In this document: positions 37,762 to 46,756 of the stretch, piece by piece
How the letters are laid out: every line of letters begins with the position of its first letter
Numbering within the stretch: position 1 is the first letter of the stretch
Translations under genes and position numbers: made by a program
The notes under the pieces: model-generated
What the model was told of the DNA's origin: nothing
What the model saw: only the letters and a program-made list of their open reading frames with translations
Databases searched by the model: none
Source: Burkholderiales bacterium
Lineage (GTDB): Bacteria > Pseudomonadota > Gammaproteobacteria > Burkholderiales > Methylophilaceae
Length of the DNA: 64,000 bases
Direction of reading: 5' to 3'
Assembly (NCBI GenBank): GCA_030831475.1
Contig: JAURKY010000006.1
Coordinates: forward strand, 1 to 64,000

Positions 37762-38500
37762 GAAAAGTATTCATAAAATCATCCATATGACTTAAAAAAG
37801 GTAGATGGGCAGCCCCTTTAAAAATTTTAATTTTCGAAAATTTTAATTTTTTATTCATAAATTCTGATGCTTCTAATGGAACAAGCTTATCCAGATTTCC
37901 AGTCATTATCATCGACGGGATATCAATGTAAGGAAGCAAATATCTCAAATCATTTTGTAATAGTAGATTGAGACTTTTTTTTAATGAATCAATGTCCGGA
38001 GCTTTTTTTAAAAAAAGGAGTTTAAGTTTTTTTAAAATTGTTTTTCTGTATTCACTGCCTAGCAGTTGTAAATTCAAAAATCTTTCCATGGTTGTTTGCC
38101 AATCAGCAATTAAATCGTTTGCGAACTTATTAAAAATATTTGCCTCAACTCCGCTATGCCAATCTCCAATCTGATTAACAAAACATGGAGTTGTAGAGAC
38201 TAAAAATAATTTTTTTATTTTTTTGGGAAATTTATAAGAGTAATTTATTGCAATTTGTCCTCCAAAAGACCAACCCATGATGGAGAAATGAGATAAATTG
38301 AGCGCATTAATCTCTACGTTAATTTGATCCATATCAATGAATTGAGTATTTTTATTTGTCCCCATTCCGGGCAAATCAATTAAAAAAACTTGTTGAGTTT
38401 TAGCAATTTTTTTTGCTAAATCTATCCATATCTCTGACGTCATAGCCCATCCATGGATCATCACGATTGGTTCACCTTTGCCTAAAACCTTATATAGCAT
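37733..38500 (-). CDS. bioH: Pimeloyl-ACP methyl ester esterase BioH
   Basis: Alpha/beta hydrolase that removes the methyl group from pimeloyl-ACP methyl ester and ends chain extension. The 255-residue protein has IVMIHGWAMTSEIW, the nucleophile elbow IMGWSFGGQIAINY with serine near residue 82, the DKLVPLEA acid loop and the catalytic histidine in GAAHLPFLSHMDD. W in the GWS elbow and the context between bioF and bioC point to BioH. It overlaps bioF by 11 bases and bioC by 29 or 11 depending on the bioC start. Confidence 0.92.
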   Translation of the reverse strand: MLYKVLGKGEPIVMIHGWAMTSEIWIDLAKKIAKTQQVFLIDLPGMGTNKNTQFIDMDQINVEINALNLSHFSIMGWSFGGQIAINYSYKFPKKIKKLFLVSTTPCFVNQIGDWHSGVEANIFNKFANDLIADWQTTMERFLNLQLLGSEYRKTILKKLKLLFLKKAPDIDSLKKSLNLLLQNDLRYLLPYIDIPSMIMTGNLDKLVPLEASEFMNKKLKFSKIKIFKGAAHLPFLSHMDDFMNTFHEFNENYDK

Positions 38501-39665
38501 GGGAATTTATCAACGAATTAATAGCTTGAGTTAAACCTAAGACATCTTTTAAACTATGTAAAGCGCTGAGCGAGATACGAAGCCTAGAAGTATTTTTTTC
38601 AACCGTAGGTGGCCTAATTGAAGATACATAAAAGCCCATGTGCATTAATTTTTTTGATATAGCCAAAACCTTCTTTTCATCTTTCAATATAATCGGTTGA
38701 ATTGGTGTAATTGAATTGCCTAATAATTCCTTTTTATCAATTTGCTCTCTAAAAATTTTTATTAACTTATTTAAGTGAGTTCTTAGTATTTGCTTATTTT
38801 TAATTATTTCCAAAGATGTTAATGCCGCAAGCGATATGCTTGGATTTTGAGCAGTTGTATAGATATAGGGCTTGGCTTTTTGCATCATATAGTCACCGAT
38901 TATTTTTTTTGAACATAATACTGAGCCAGACAATCCAATAGATTTCCCAAAAGTTAGAAGATAAATGATTCGATCAAAATCTTTTTTTTCAATACCATTA
39001 AAATGGCTTAAGATGCCTTGGCCATTTTTACCCAAAATACCGTAACCATGCGCATCATCAATGTATAAATAAGCATCATATTTCTTGCATAACCTCAAAA
39101 GCCCAGGAATATCAGCCACATCTCCATCCATACTAAAAACACCATCGGTCACAATCCATTTCTTCTTTGCATTACTCTTTTCTAACTGAGCCTCCAAGGA
39201 TTTCATATCAAGGTGTGCATACCTATAAAAGCGTGCGCCACTTGCAAGTACGCCCTGATTAAGTGATGCATGGTTTAGCTTATCAATAAAAACTGCGTCT
39301 GATTTTGCAATCATGGTGGTAAAAAATGCCAAATTGGCCATATATCCTGAGCTAAATAATAGCCCTTGATCCATACCAATCAAGCGTGCAATTTTTTTTT
39401 CAAGCTCAGTTTGTTTTTTTATATGGCCTGAAATAAGATGAGATGCGCCCGCACCGCAACCAAAACTTTTGATACCTTCAACCATTGTTTTTTTTACAGA
39501 TGCATCTTGAGACAGACCTAGATAATCATTGGATGAGAAATTAATGTACCATTTCCCCTTAATTGAGATCTTCTGTTTTTTTACATGCTCAATATCGTGT
39601 CTAGACCTCAAGAGATTATGATCTCGAAGGGATTTTAGTTCTCTATTAAGTTCTTCATAAAGCAT
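38490..39665 (-). CDS. bioF: 8-amino-7-oxononanoate synthase
   Basis: PLP enzyme that condenses pimeloyl-ACP with alanine to give KAPA. The 391-residue protein has INFSSNDYLGLSQD, GSGASHL-type GAGASHLISGHIKKQTELE, FSSGYMANLAFF, IYIDDAHGYGILG and the PLP lysine in LLTFGKSIGLSGS. The track start at 39686 is a TTG within bioB; the ATG at 39665, one base after the bioB stop, matches the family N terminus. It is second in the bioBFHCD run. Confidence 0.94.
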   Translation of the reverse strand: MLYEELNRELKSLRDHNLLRSRHDIEHVKKQKISIKGKWYINFSSNDYLGLSQDASVKKTMVEGIKSFGCGAGASHLISGHIKKQTELEKKIARLIGMDQGLLFSSGYMANLAFFTTMIAKSDAVFIDKLNHASLNQGVLASGARFYRYAHLDMKSLEAQLEKSNAKKKWIVTDGVFSMDGDVADIPGLLRLCKKYDAYLYIDDAHGYGILGKNGQGILSHFNGIEKKDFDRIIYLLTFGKSIGLSGSVLCSKKIIGDYMMQKAKPYIYTTAQNPSISLAALTSLEIIKNKQILRTHLNKLIKIFREQIDKKELLGNSITPIQPIILKDEKKVLAISKKLMHMGFYVSSIRPPTVEKNTSRLRISLSALHSLKDVLGLTQAINSLINSHAI

Positions 39666-39666
39666 A

Positions 39667-40671
39667 TTAATTGGATTTAATGCCAAGTCTTTTAAAAAGA
39701 GATTGGTCTTTTTCTGTGTTGGGATTTCCTGTAGTTAAAAGCTCCTCGCCATAAAAGATAGAGTTTGCGCCAGCGAAAAAAGCAAGAGACTGAATACCAT
39801 CATCCATAGACTCCCTGCCAGCGGAAAGTCTCACAAAACTTTGTGGCATCGTTATACGTGCAATTGCGATGGTTCTCACAAATTCAAAATGATCGAGCTC
39901 CTCAGTGCCCATCAGGGGTGTGCCCTCAACTTGAGTTAAAAGGTTAATAGGTACGCTTTCTGGCGGATGTTCCATATTTGCTAATTGATGAATTAATCCT
40001 ACTCGACCGCTACGACTCTCACCCATGCCTACAATGCCACCGCAACATACATGAATATCTGCAGCTCTCACACGATCTAAAGTGTCTAGCCTATCTTTAT
40101 ATGTTCTCGTAGAGATAACATCGCCATAATATTCTGGAGACGTATCAAGATTATGATTGTAATAATCTAGTCCGGCCTCTTTTAATTCCTCAGCTTGACC
40201 CTCTTTTAGCATACCGAGCGTAGCACATGCCTCCAGACCAAGCGCTTTGACCTCCCTAACCATTTGTTTAACTAAATCCAAGTCCCTTTGTTTTGGTCCT
40301 CTCCATGCAGCACCCATGCAAAAACGTGTAGCACCGGCTGCTTTTGCTGACTGAGCAGACTTGATTACCTCATCAATGTTTAATATAGGAGTATTTTCAA
40401 CTTCTGTGGAGTAACGTGCAGATTGAGGGCAGTAGCCACAATCCTCAGAACAGCCACCAGTTTTAATGGATAACAGCGTACTAAGTTGGACAGTATTGGC
40501 ATCAAAGTTTTGTCTATGGATTGTATGAGCCTGAAACAGAAGGTCATTAAAGGGTAAATCAAATAATTTCTCAATTGCCTGTTTAGACCATCGCTCTTTT
40601 ACATTAGACTGATGAAATGATTTATAAAATTCAACATTTTTTACTTGGGCCTGATTTTTTTTTGATGGCAT
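39667..40671 (-). CDS. bioB: Biotin synthase
   Basis: Radical-SAM enzyme that inserts sulfur into dethiobiotin. The 334-residue protein has the SAM cluster motif [14 protein letters not shown] near residue 74, which supplies three cysteines, [40 protein letters not shown] and [15 protein letters not shown], the auxiliary 2Fe-2S region. It heads the bio run on the minus strand and is divergent from trmL across an 89-base gap that holds a palindrome. Length is standard. Confidence 0.97.
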   Translation of the reverse strand: MPSKKNQAQVKNVEFYKSFHQSNVKERWSKQAIEKLFDLPFNDLLFQAHTIHRQNFDANTVQLSTLLSIKTGGCSEDCGYCPQSARYSTEVENTPILNIDEVIKSAQSAKAAGATRFCMGAAWRGPKQRDLDLVKQMVREVKALGLEACATLGMLKEGQAEELKEAGLDYYNHNLDTSPEYYGDVISTRTYKDRLDTLDRVRAADIHVCCGGIVGMGESRSGRVGLIHQLANMEHPPESVPINLLTQVEGTPLMGTEELDHFEFVRTIAIARITMPQSFVRLSAGRESMDDGIQSLAFFAGANSIFYGEELLTTGNPNTEKDQSLFKRLGIKSN

Positions 40672-40708
40672 AGTTAATTTAACCTATTGATTTTTAATAT
40701 TAATCCCT

Positions 40709-40729
40709 ATTGTAAATTAATTTTACAAT
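40709..40729. promoter_or_regulatory. Palindrome in the bioB/trmL divergent promoter
   Basis: ATTGTAAA and TTTACAAT are perfect eight-base inverted arms around a five-base centre. The right arm covers the -35 box of the trmL promoter. The half-site TTGTAAA/TTTACAA matches the BirA operator half-site of E. coli, but the arms are much closer than in that operator; a third half-site, TTAACAA at 40735-40741, is 18 bases from the left arm, near BirA spacing. A biotin operator is possible, unproven. Confidence 0.4.
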
Positions 40730-40750
40730 ATTTATTAACAATTGTATAAA
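40722..40750 (+). promoter_or_regulatory. Sigma70 promoter of trmL
   Basis: TTTACA at 40722-40727 and TATAAA at 40745-40750 have an exact 17-base spacer. The -10 ends ten bases before the trmL ATG at 40761, so the transcript would carry a leader of only a few bases. Confidence 0.6.
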
Positions 40751-40760
40751 ATTTAATCAA

Positions 40761-41225
40761 ATGTTTAATATAGTTTTATTTGAACCCGAAATTCCTCCTA
40801 ATACAGGCAATATTATTCGTCTTTGCGTTAATGCTGGGTCGTACCTTCATATTATAAAACCCATGGCATTTAGCTTGGATGAAAAAGCTGTCAAACGCTC
40901 AGGTATGGACTACAGGGCTGTTGCTCAAGTTAAAACCTATGAATGCTATGAAGAGTTTTTAAAATTATGTAAACCTGCACGTATTTTTGCTGTAACAACG
41001 AAAGCTAAGACTTTGTACCATCAGCAAACTTTTATGAAAGGAGACTTTTTTTTATTTGGCCCTGAAACTCGTGGGCTACCGAAAGAAATACTTGATCGCA
41101 AGGATAATAAATCATTAATTCGTGTTCCGATGGTTAAAAACAATCGAAGTATCAATCTTGCAAACACGGTCAGTATTATTCTATATGAGGCATGGCGACA
41201 AATTAATTTTGAAAATGGTCAATAA
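40761..41225 (+). CDS. trmL: tRNA (cytidine(34)-2'-O)-methyltransferase TrmL
   Basis: SPOUT-fold methylase that modifies the wobble base of tRNA-Leu isoacceptors. The 154-residue protein starts FNIVLFEPEIPPNTGNIIRLC, has KPMAFSLDEKAVKRSGMDY, FGPETRGLPKEIL in the knot and VPMVKNNRSINLANTVSIILYEA at the C terminus, the complete TrmL/YibK pattern. It is separate from the bio genes and converges on gpsA with no base between the stops. A promoter with optimal spacing lies directly before it and leaves a near-leaderless transcript. Confidence 0.95.
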   Translation: MFNIVLFEPEIPPNTGNIIRLCVNAGSYLHIIKPMAFSLDEKAVKRSGMDYRAVAQVKTYECYEEFLKLCKPARIFAVTTKAKTLYHQQTFMKGDFFLFGPETRGLPKEILDRKDNKSLIRVPMVKNNRSINLANTVSIILYEAWRQINFENGQ

Positions 41226-42209
41226 CTAATGTTCTTGTTTAAGGCTCCTACCTAACAAATCAAGCACTGCATCTTTTGCAGATTTACCATTATGGATAAC
41301 ATTAAAAACCTCACGCGTAATGGGCATATCAACCCCAAGGACTTCGCTTCGTTTATTGACTTCGGTTGCCGTATTTACACCCTCAGCCACATGGCCCAAT
41401 CCCTTTAAAATATCATCTAAAGACTGGCCTTTAGCAAGCCTAATTCCTACCTCTCGATTTCGGGAGTATTCTCCAGTGCAAGTTAAAACTAGGTCGCCAG
41501 CTCCAGCAAGACCACCAAAAGTTTCAGGTTTCCCTCCTAAAGCAACTCCAAACCTTGTGATCTCAGCTAAGCCACGGGTAATTAGGGCAGCACGAGCATT
41601 ATTACCAAAACCCATACCGTCGGAGATACCAGAGGCAATGGCAATTACGTTCTTTAATGCCCCGCCTACTGAGACACCCACAATATCGTGACTCATATAA
41701 ACACGCATATTTCCATGATGAAACAAATTAGCCACAAGTGAGGATAGTTTTTCATCAGTTGCGGCACATGTCACAGCTGTAGGTAATTCCCTTACAAGTT
41801 CAGCAGCAAAGCTGGGGCCTGATAGAACTCCGTATGAATAAGAGGAACCTAACTCATCTCTTGCCACTTCATGGGGTAATTTTGAGCTATCCATCTCCAA
41901 GCCTTTGTTTGCCCATATTATTGGGCTACGTGTAATTTCTTTTAAAGACTTAAGAATGGTTCTAAAACCATAGGTGGGAACAACAGAAATAATAAGATCA
42001 GATCCCTTAACAGCTTTTTCTAAATTAGATTCTAAAACTAATTGATCTGGAAATTTAAAATCACCTAAATACAAAGGATTTGATCGAGCTTTTGCCATTC
42101 CAGAGATATGACCATTGTTCCTAGCCCATAGTGTAACTGGATATTTAATGGCTAAATGCATGGCAAGAGCTGAACCCCACGCACCTGCTCCAAGAACAGT
42201 CAACTTCAT
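41226..42209 (-). CDS. gpsA: NAD(P)H-dependent glycerol-3-phosphate dehydrogenase
   Basis: Reduces dihydroxyacetone phosphate to sn-glycerol 3-phosphate for phospholipid synthesis. The 327-residue protein has the Rossmann motif LTVLGAGAWGSALAMHLA at the N terminus, WANKGLEM, the catalytic lysine in VGGALKNVIAIASGISDGMGFGNNARAALITRGLAE, and GLAGAGDLVLTC. It follows the SH3-domain gene and secB on the minus strand, the same order as grxC-secB-gpsA in E. coli. Confidence 0.96.
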   Translation of the reverse strand: MKLTVLGAGAWGSALAMHLAIKYPVTLWARNNGHISGMAKARSNPLYLGDFKFPDQLVLESNLEKAVKGSDLIISVVPTYGFRTILKSLKEITRSPIIWANKGLEMDSSKLPHEVARDELGSSYSYGVLSGPSFAAELVRELPTAVTCAATDEKLSSLVANLFHHGNMRVYMSHDIVGVSVGGALKNVIAIASGISDGMGFGNNARAALITRGLAEITRFGVALGGKPETFGGLAGAGDLVLTCTGEYSRNREVGIRLAKGQSLDDILKGLGHVAEGVNTATEVNKRSEVLGVDMPITREVFNVIHNGKSAKDAVLDLLGRSLKQEH

Positions 42210-42212
42210 AAG

Positions 42213-42659
42213 TTAAAGTCCCCAAACATCCTCAGCACGGATGTAACCTTCAATATTTTGAGACAATGTCTTAACTTGAATCCATCCGTTAGTTGGAAAA
42301 GGGCTTAGAAGTTTGAGTGTGATATCTTTATCTATTTTTGCCAAATGAACACTTTCAGTTGTTGGTTTATAGAAAAGATTAACATTATCATTAAGGGTCA
42401 TCACATTTCGATCTTTAGAGGTGTCAGCGCTTTGAATCCAACTGATTTTTCCTAAATGATCTTTAACTTTAATCCAATCTTTAAGACGAACCATCACTTG
42501 TAATGGATAGCCTTCTGTAATAATAAATTCTTTATCTGTTGATGAGGAAGGACCTTCATAAAGGAAAGCCTTTTTTGCTTTTATTGAGACAAAATCAGCC
42601 GACAGTGCCGGCTGAATTAAAATAAAAAATGTTACGAAACATAAGAAAAAAAATTTCAT
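42213..42659 (-). CDS. Periplasmic bacterial SH3-domain protein
   Basis: A 148-residue exported protein with a signal peptide (KFFFLCFVTFFILIQPALSA) and two SH3-like repeats of the SH3_3/YgiM type: SIKAKKAFLYEGPSSSTDKEFIITEGYPLQVM with DWIKVKD, then VNLFYKPTTESVHLAKI ending GWIQVKTLSQNIEGYIRAEDVWG. Such domains bind peptidoglycan or protein partners; no catalytic domain is attached. It lies three bases before gpsA and two bases after secB. The exact role is unknown; a link to envelope maintenance is inference from the domain. Confidence 0.82.
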   Translation of the reverse strand: MKFFFLCFVTFFILIQPALSADFVSIKAKKAFLYEGPSSSTDKEFIITEGYPLQVMVRLKDWIKVKDHLGKISWIQSADTSKDRNVMTLNDNVNLFYKPTTESVHLAKIDKDITLKLLSPFPTNGWIQVKTLSQNIEGYIRAEDVWGL

Positions 42660-42661
42660 TC

Positions 42662-43174
42662 TTATTTTTGAGCGGCTTGTTGTTGTTTTTGTTGAACATA
42701 CAAGTTCTCAAAATTGATCGGATTTAAAAGAACCGTTGTAAAGCCTGCTTTTGTGATCAAATCTGAGACAGCTTCTCTAGCATAAGGAAAGAGGATATTT
42801 GGGCATGTAATTGCAAGAATTGGCTCTAAATTCTCTTCAGGAACATTTCTTACAGCGAAAATACCAGCCTGCGTCACATCAATAAGGAATGCTGTTTTAT
42901 CGTTAATTTTAGATGTTACGGTGACCTGTAGAGCAACTTCAAAAAAACCGTCAGGCAAAGGTTGAGCATTATTATTGAGCTCTACACTTACTTGCGGTGC
43001 TTCTCGACTCGTAAAAATTTCTGGAGAATTAGGAACCTCAACTGAAACATCTTTAAGGTAAAGTTTTTCTATGCCAAAACCAGGACCTTGTTGCTGTGCC
43101 TCTGGGGATGAACTTGTTTTAGACGCGCCATTTTTTGTAGTTTTTGCTGTTTTTGTTTTCTTATCTTGAGCCAT
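42662..43174 (-). CDS. secB: Protein-export chaperone SecB
   Basis: Tetrameric cytoplasmic chaperone that holds preproteins unfolded and hands them to SecA. The 170-residue protein carries the core FGIEKLYLKDVSVEVPNSPEIF, LQVTVTSKI, the QAGIFAVRNV region and the family signature CPNILFPYAREAVSDLITKAGF, ending LLNPINFENLYVQQ. A Lys/Thr/Ser-rich extension of about 33 residues precedes the core, longer than in E. coli (155 residues). It sits between grxC and the SH3 gene in the conserved cluster. Confidence 0.95.
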   Translation of the reverse strand: MAQDKKTKTAKTTKNGASKTSSSPEAQQQGPGFGIEKLYLKDVSVEVPNSPEIFTSREAPQVSVELNNNAQPLPDGFFEVALQVTVTSKINDKTAFLIDVTQAGIFAVRNVPEENLEPILAITCPNILFPYAREAVSDLITKAGFTTVLLNPINFENLYVQQKQQQAAQK

Positions 43175-43244
43175 TATTAATCCATAATTTTCTAAAAACG
43201 CTATTTTATATGTTTATGAAGCAAGTATGAACCAAAATTAGTAA

Positions 43245-43502
43245 TTATTTAGTGGATAAAATTTTATCAAGCTCACCTGAGTTATCAGCCTTGCGAAGAT
43301 CATCAAAGCCGCCAATATAGTGATCCTCAATAAAAATTTGCGGCACGGTTCTTTTTCCAGTCAACTCAATCATTTTTTCTAAAATCATAGGGTCTCGATC
43401 AACAAATACTTTTTCATGAATATCATAGCCTTTGTTCTTAAGCAGACGTTCAGCATTCATGCAATATGGGCAGTAATTGCTGGTATACATTTTAATTTTC
43501 AT
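43245..43502 (-). CDS. grxC: Glutaredoxin 3
   Basis: Small glutathione-dependent disulfide reductase. The 85-residue protein has the redox site YTSNYCPYCMNAERLL with CPYC near residue 12, the cis-proline TVPQIFIEDHYIGGFDDL and the glutathione-binding GG. It overlaps the rhodanese gene by four bases and precedes secB after 70 bases. The arrangement rhodanese-grxC-secB-gpsA is that of E. coli yibN-grxC-secB-gpsA. Confidence 0.95.
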   Translation of the reverse strand: MKIKMYTSNYCPYCMNAERLLKNKGYDIHEKVFVDRDPMILEKMIELTGKRTVPQIFIEDHYIGGFDDLRKADNSGELDKILSTK

Positions 43503-43918
43503 ATTTTTTTCTCTGAAGCCAATGGTAATTGGCCTTTAATCCACTGATCTAATCCACCCTCGATACTATACACTTTTTCCATGCCTATCTTTTGAAACAA
43601 ACTCAGTGCTTTTTCAGACCTGATCCCTTTTTGACAATAAAGAATAAGGTGCTTATTGGAATACTTTTTTAAAGTTTCAACATTCTTTTCAATCGATTCA
43701 TAAGGGATATTCTGCGCGTTAGCTATATGGCCAGAGGTATAATCATCTTCAGACCTAAGATCAATCAATGCGCAAGGATTGCGGTTCATCATTAATATGG
43801 CATCTTTGATAGTGAGGGATTTTGCGCCTGCCGAAAAAATTCTAGGAAAAAGCAAAAGGAATCCCGATAGAGCAATAATCAGTAATAAAAAAATATTTTC
43901 AAGTAAAAAATCAAGCAT
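43499..43918 (-). CDS. Membrane-anchored rhodanese-like protein (YibN type)
   Basis: A 139-residue protein with an N-terminal membrane segment (LENIFLLLIIALSGFLLLFP) followed by one rhodanese domain: ALIDLRSEDDYTSGHIANAQNIPYE and the loop LILYCQKGIRSEKAL with the active cysteine near residue 94. It would face the cytoplasm or periplasm at the inner membrane and transfer sulfane sulfur or bind sulfur carriers; the substrate is unknown. It lies upstream of grxC with overlapping ends, the yibN place in E. coli, and is divergent from gpmI. Confidence 0.88.
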   Translation of the reverse strand: MLDFLLENIFLLLIIALSGFLLLFPRIFSAGAKSLTIKDAILMMNRNPCALIDLRSEDDYTSGHIANAQNIPYESIEKNVETLKKYSNKHLILYCQKGIRSEKALSLFQKIGMEKVYSIEGGLDQWIKGQLPLASEKKI

Positions 43919-43967
43919 AAAAAACCTTTAATTTTTAATTAACAACATATATTTAAGAAAGACGCAT

Positions 43968-43973
43968 TATAAT
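43968..43973 (+). promoter_or_regulatory. Candidate -10 box for gpmI
   Basis: A perfect TATAAT lies 30 bases before the gpmI ATG in the 85-base divergent gap. The -35 region (ACATAT at 17 bases) is poor. The gap holds no hairpin I can recognise. Confidence 0.4.
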
Positions 43974-44003
43974 TGAACATGAAATTAAAAAAAATATCCC
44001 GAA

Positions 44004-45542
44004 ATGAACAAAACACCTGTCGCTTTAATTATTTTTGATGGTTTTGGCCATAATGACTCCAATGAACACAATGCAATTGCTCAAGCAAAAATGCCTAATT
44101 GGGATACACTTAAAAACAATTACCCCAACACCTTGATTAATGCATCAGAATCTTTTGTTGGTCTTCCAAAAGGTCAAATGGGAAACTCTGAAGTCGGTCA
44201 TTTAAATATTGGTTCTGGAAGAGTGATTCATCAAGATTTGGAGAGAATTAATTTAAGTATTGAAAATGGTTCTTTTTTTAACAATCAATTATTGGTTGAT
44301 GCCATTGAAAAAACAATGAGTGAAGACAAGTCATTGCATATTTTTGGGCTTCTTTCAGATGGTGGCGTGCATAGCCATATCGGTCACTTTGATGCATTAT
44401 TAAAATATCTGGCATCTAAAAATCTTAAAAAGGTATTTATTCACGCCTTCCTTGATGGTCGAGATACACCTCCTAAAAGCGCCGAGAAATATTTAAAACA
44501 TATTGAAAGTACATGTAAACAATTTGGTTGTGGTGAGGTTGCATCAATATCAGGAAGATTTTACTCGATGGATCGTGATAAAAGATGGGATCGCACCCAA
44601 CAAGCCTATGAGTTATTAACTGAAGGTATTGCTGAATTTACCTCAAATACATCCCTTGATGCATTAAATATGGCCTATGATCGAGGTGAAAATGATGAGT
44701 TTGTTAAGCCCACAAAAATTAATACGAAACAAAATTCTTTATTAGCTGATGGTGATACGGTGGTTTTCATTAATTTTAGATCAGATCGTGCTCGTCAAAT
44801 TAGCGATGCGTTATTAAATGATGATTTTGCAGGATTTCATAGAAATCAAATTATAAGAAATCTAAATTATCTGACCCTCACTTTGTATGATCAAAAACAA
44901 AAAAAGGCAAAGCCATTATTTCTACCTATTGAAGTCAAAAATAGTCTAGGTGAGATAATGGAAAAAACAGGCAGGACCCAACTTAGAATTGCTGAAACAG
45001 AAAAATATCCTCACGTGACATTCTTTTTCAACGGGGGTGATGAGAGGGTATTTGATGGTGAAGATCGAATTCTTATACCGTCACCAAAAGTAAGTACCTA
45101 TGATTTAAAGCCTGAAATGAGTGCTTTTGAATTAACTGAAAAATTAATTGAAGCGATAGAGTCAAAAAAATATGACCTTATCATCTGTAATTTTGCCAAC
45201 GGTGATATGGTGGGGCATACTGGAGACCTTGTTGCAGCAATAAAAGCCGTTGAAGCCCTTGATCAATGTATAGGTAAAATTGCAGATGCCATCAAAAAGG
45301 TTGATGGGCATATGATTGTTACTGCTGATCATGGAAATGCTGAGCAAATGATGGATAACATCAATAATCAAACCCATACTCAACATACAACTAACCTAGT
45401 TCCCTTTCTATACATGGGCCGCAATGCAAGTCTAAAAAAAGAAGGTAAATTATCTGACATAGCGCCCTCAATTCTTACCATCATGAATGAATCGATCCCA
45501 AATGAGATGACTGGGGAGAACCTTATTACTTTCAATGATTAA
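44004..45542 (+). CDS. gpmI: 2,3-bisphosphoglycerate-independent phosphoglycerate mutase
   Basis: Interconverts 3- and 2-phosphoglycerate in glycolysis and gluconeogenesis with two manganese ions. The 512-residue alkaline-phosphatase-superfamily protein has ALIIFDGFGHNDSNEHNAI with a metal aspartate, the nucleophile serine in KGQMGNSEVGHLNIGSGR (about residue 61), HAFLDGRDTPPKSA, FINFRSDRARQ and the second metal site GDMVGHTGDL with VTADHGNAEQM. Length is typical. It overlaps the envC-like gene by eight bases. The gpmI-envC pair is conserved. Confidence 0.96.
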   Translation: MNKTPVALIIFDGFGHNDSNEHNAIAQAKMPNWDTLKNNYPNTLINASESFVGLPKGQMGNSEVGHLNIGSGRVIHQDLERINLSIENGSFFNNQLLVDAIEKTMSEDKSLHIFGLLSDGGVHSHIGHFDALLKYLASKNLKKVFIHAFLDGRDTPPKSAEKYLKHIESTCKQFGCGEVASISGRFYSMDRDKRWDRTQQAYELLTEGIAEFTSNTSLDALNMAYDRGENDEFVKPTKINTKQNSLLADGDTVVFINFRSDRARQISDALLNDDFAGFHRNQIIRNLNYLTLTLYDQKQKKAKPLFLPIEVKNSLGEIMEKTGRTQLRIAETEKYPHVTFFFNGGDERVFDGEDRILIPSPKVSTYDLKPEMSAFELTEKLIEAIESKKYDLIICNFANGDMVGHTGDLVAAIKAVEALDQCIGKIADAIKKVDGHMIVTADHGNAEQMMDNINNQTHTQHTTNLVPFLYMGRNASLKKEGKLSDIAPSILTIMNESIPNEMTGENLITFND

Positions 45543-46752
45543 CCCTGAGTTTAAGAAATTGAAAAGCGTTTTACTATTATCAATTTTATGTATCATTTTT
45601 AATTACCATGCCTATGCTGAAGGATCCATAGCTGACAATCAAGATGATCTAGAGGTGATACAAAAAAAAATAGATGTTCTCGATAATGAAATAAAAAAAA
45701 ATATCAAAACAAAGGAAGATCTATCATCCGAGTTAAAGAGAGAAGAGAAAAAAATCAGCAAATCAAAAAAAGAAATCTATAAAATAAATAGGCAATCCAA
45801 AAAAAATCAAAAAAAACTCAAAGAGCTTGAGCAAGAATTAAAAGAACTCAATGAGGAAATTACTGACAGAAGAGCTAATCTCACAGATCACTATTACCAA
45901 ATTTATACCCGTGGGAAACCAGGTTTTATTCAGATGATGATAGAAGGTGATAGTCCACATCAAATTTCAAGAGAGATGAATTACTTAAGTTACCTTGCAG
46001 TAGAACAAAATAATAATATTTTAGAAATAAAAGAAAAATATCAGGCTATTGATACAAATAAACAGGAAACATCAAAAACCATTGAAAAAATAAATGCTTT
46101 AAAAAAGAAACAAGAGAAAAAAAAGAGATTGCTCGAAAAACAAAAAAAAGAAAAAGATAAAGTCCTTAAAAAAATTGCCTCAACAATTAAAAGCCAAAAA
46201 AAAGAAAAAGAAAAACTTATTGAGGATGAAAAAAAACTTACTTCCTTAATCGAAAAACTAATCGAAAAATCAAAAATTCAGGCCCAGAAAAAAACAAAAA
46301 AAGAATCGATTCAGGCTGATAGTAAACACCTACCCGACAGTTCGCTTGATGATGTTAACTTCAAAAAACTTAAGAAGAAGCTAAGGCTTCCTGTAAAAGG
46401 AAAAATTATTCATGAATATGGAAAAAAACGTCCTGACACTGGTATTACATGGAAGGGGCTGTTTATTAAAGCCAATGAAGGTGATGAGGTGTATGCTGTT
46501 GCTAAAGGTAAGGTTGTCTTTGCAGATTGGCTGAGAGGTTTCGGAAATCTAATTATCCTAGATCACGGCGATGGCTACATGAGCCTTTATGGAAACAACG
46601 AGTCTATCATCGTCCAACAAGGCCTAATTGTCAAAGGTGGCGATGTCATTGCAACTGTGGGAAATAGTGGTGGGAATAGTTCAAATGGACTCTACTATGA
46701 ATTAAGGAAAAACAGTAAGCCATTCAACCCCCTTGCATGGACCAAGCTTTAA
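45535..46752 (+). CDS. envC: EnvC-like murein hydrolase activator, M23/LytM domain
   Basis: A 405-residue exported protein with a signal segment (VLLLSILCIIFNYHAYA), a long charged coiled coil (about residues 35-265, rich in Lys and Glu) and a C-terminal LytM domain. In the LytM domain the metal ligands are lost: WKGLFIKAN stands where HxGxD is expected and NGLYYELRK replaces the HxH motif. That is the EnvC pattern, an activator of amidases AmiA/AmiB in cell division rather than a peptidase. It overlaps gpmI by eight bases. Confidence 0.88.
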   Translation: MINPEFKKLKSVLLLSILCIIFNYHAYAEGSIADNQDDLEVIQKKIDVLDNEIKKNIKTKEDLSSELKREEKKISKSKKEIYKINRQSKKNQKKLKELEQELKELNEEITDRRANLTDHYYQIYTRGKPGFIQMMIEGDSPHQISREMNYLSYLAVEQNNNILEIKEKYQAIDTNKQETSKTIEKINALKKKQEKKKRLLEKQKKEKDKVLKKIASTIKSQKKEKEKLIEDEKKLTSLIEKLIEKSKIQAQKKTKKESIQADSKHLPDSSLDDVNFKKLKKKLRLPVKGKIIHEYGKKRPDTGITWKGLFIKANEGDEVYAVAKGKVVFADWLRGFGNLIILDHGDGYMSLYGNNESIIVQQGLIVKGGDVIATVGNSGGNSSNGLYYELRKNSKPFNPLAWTKL

Positions 46753-46756
46753 ACTA

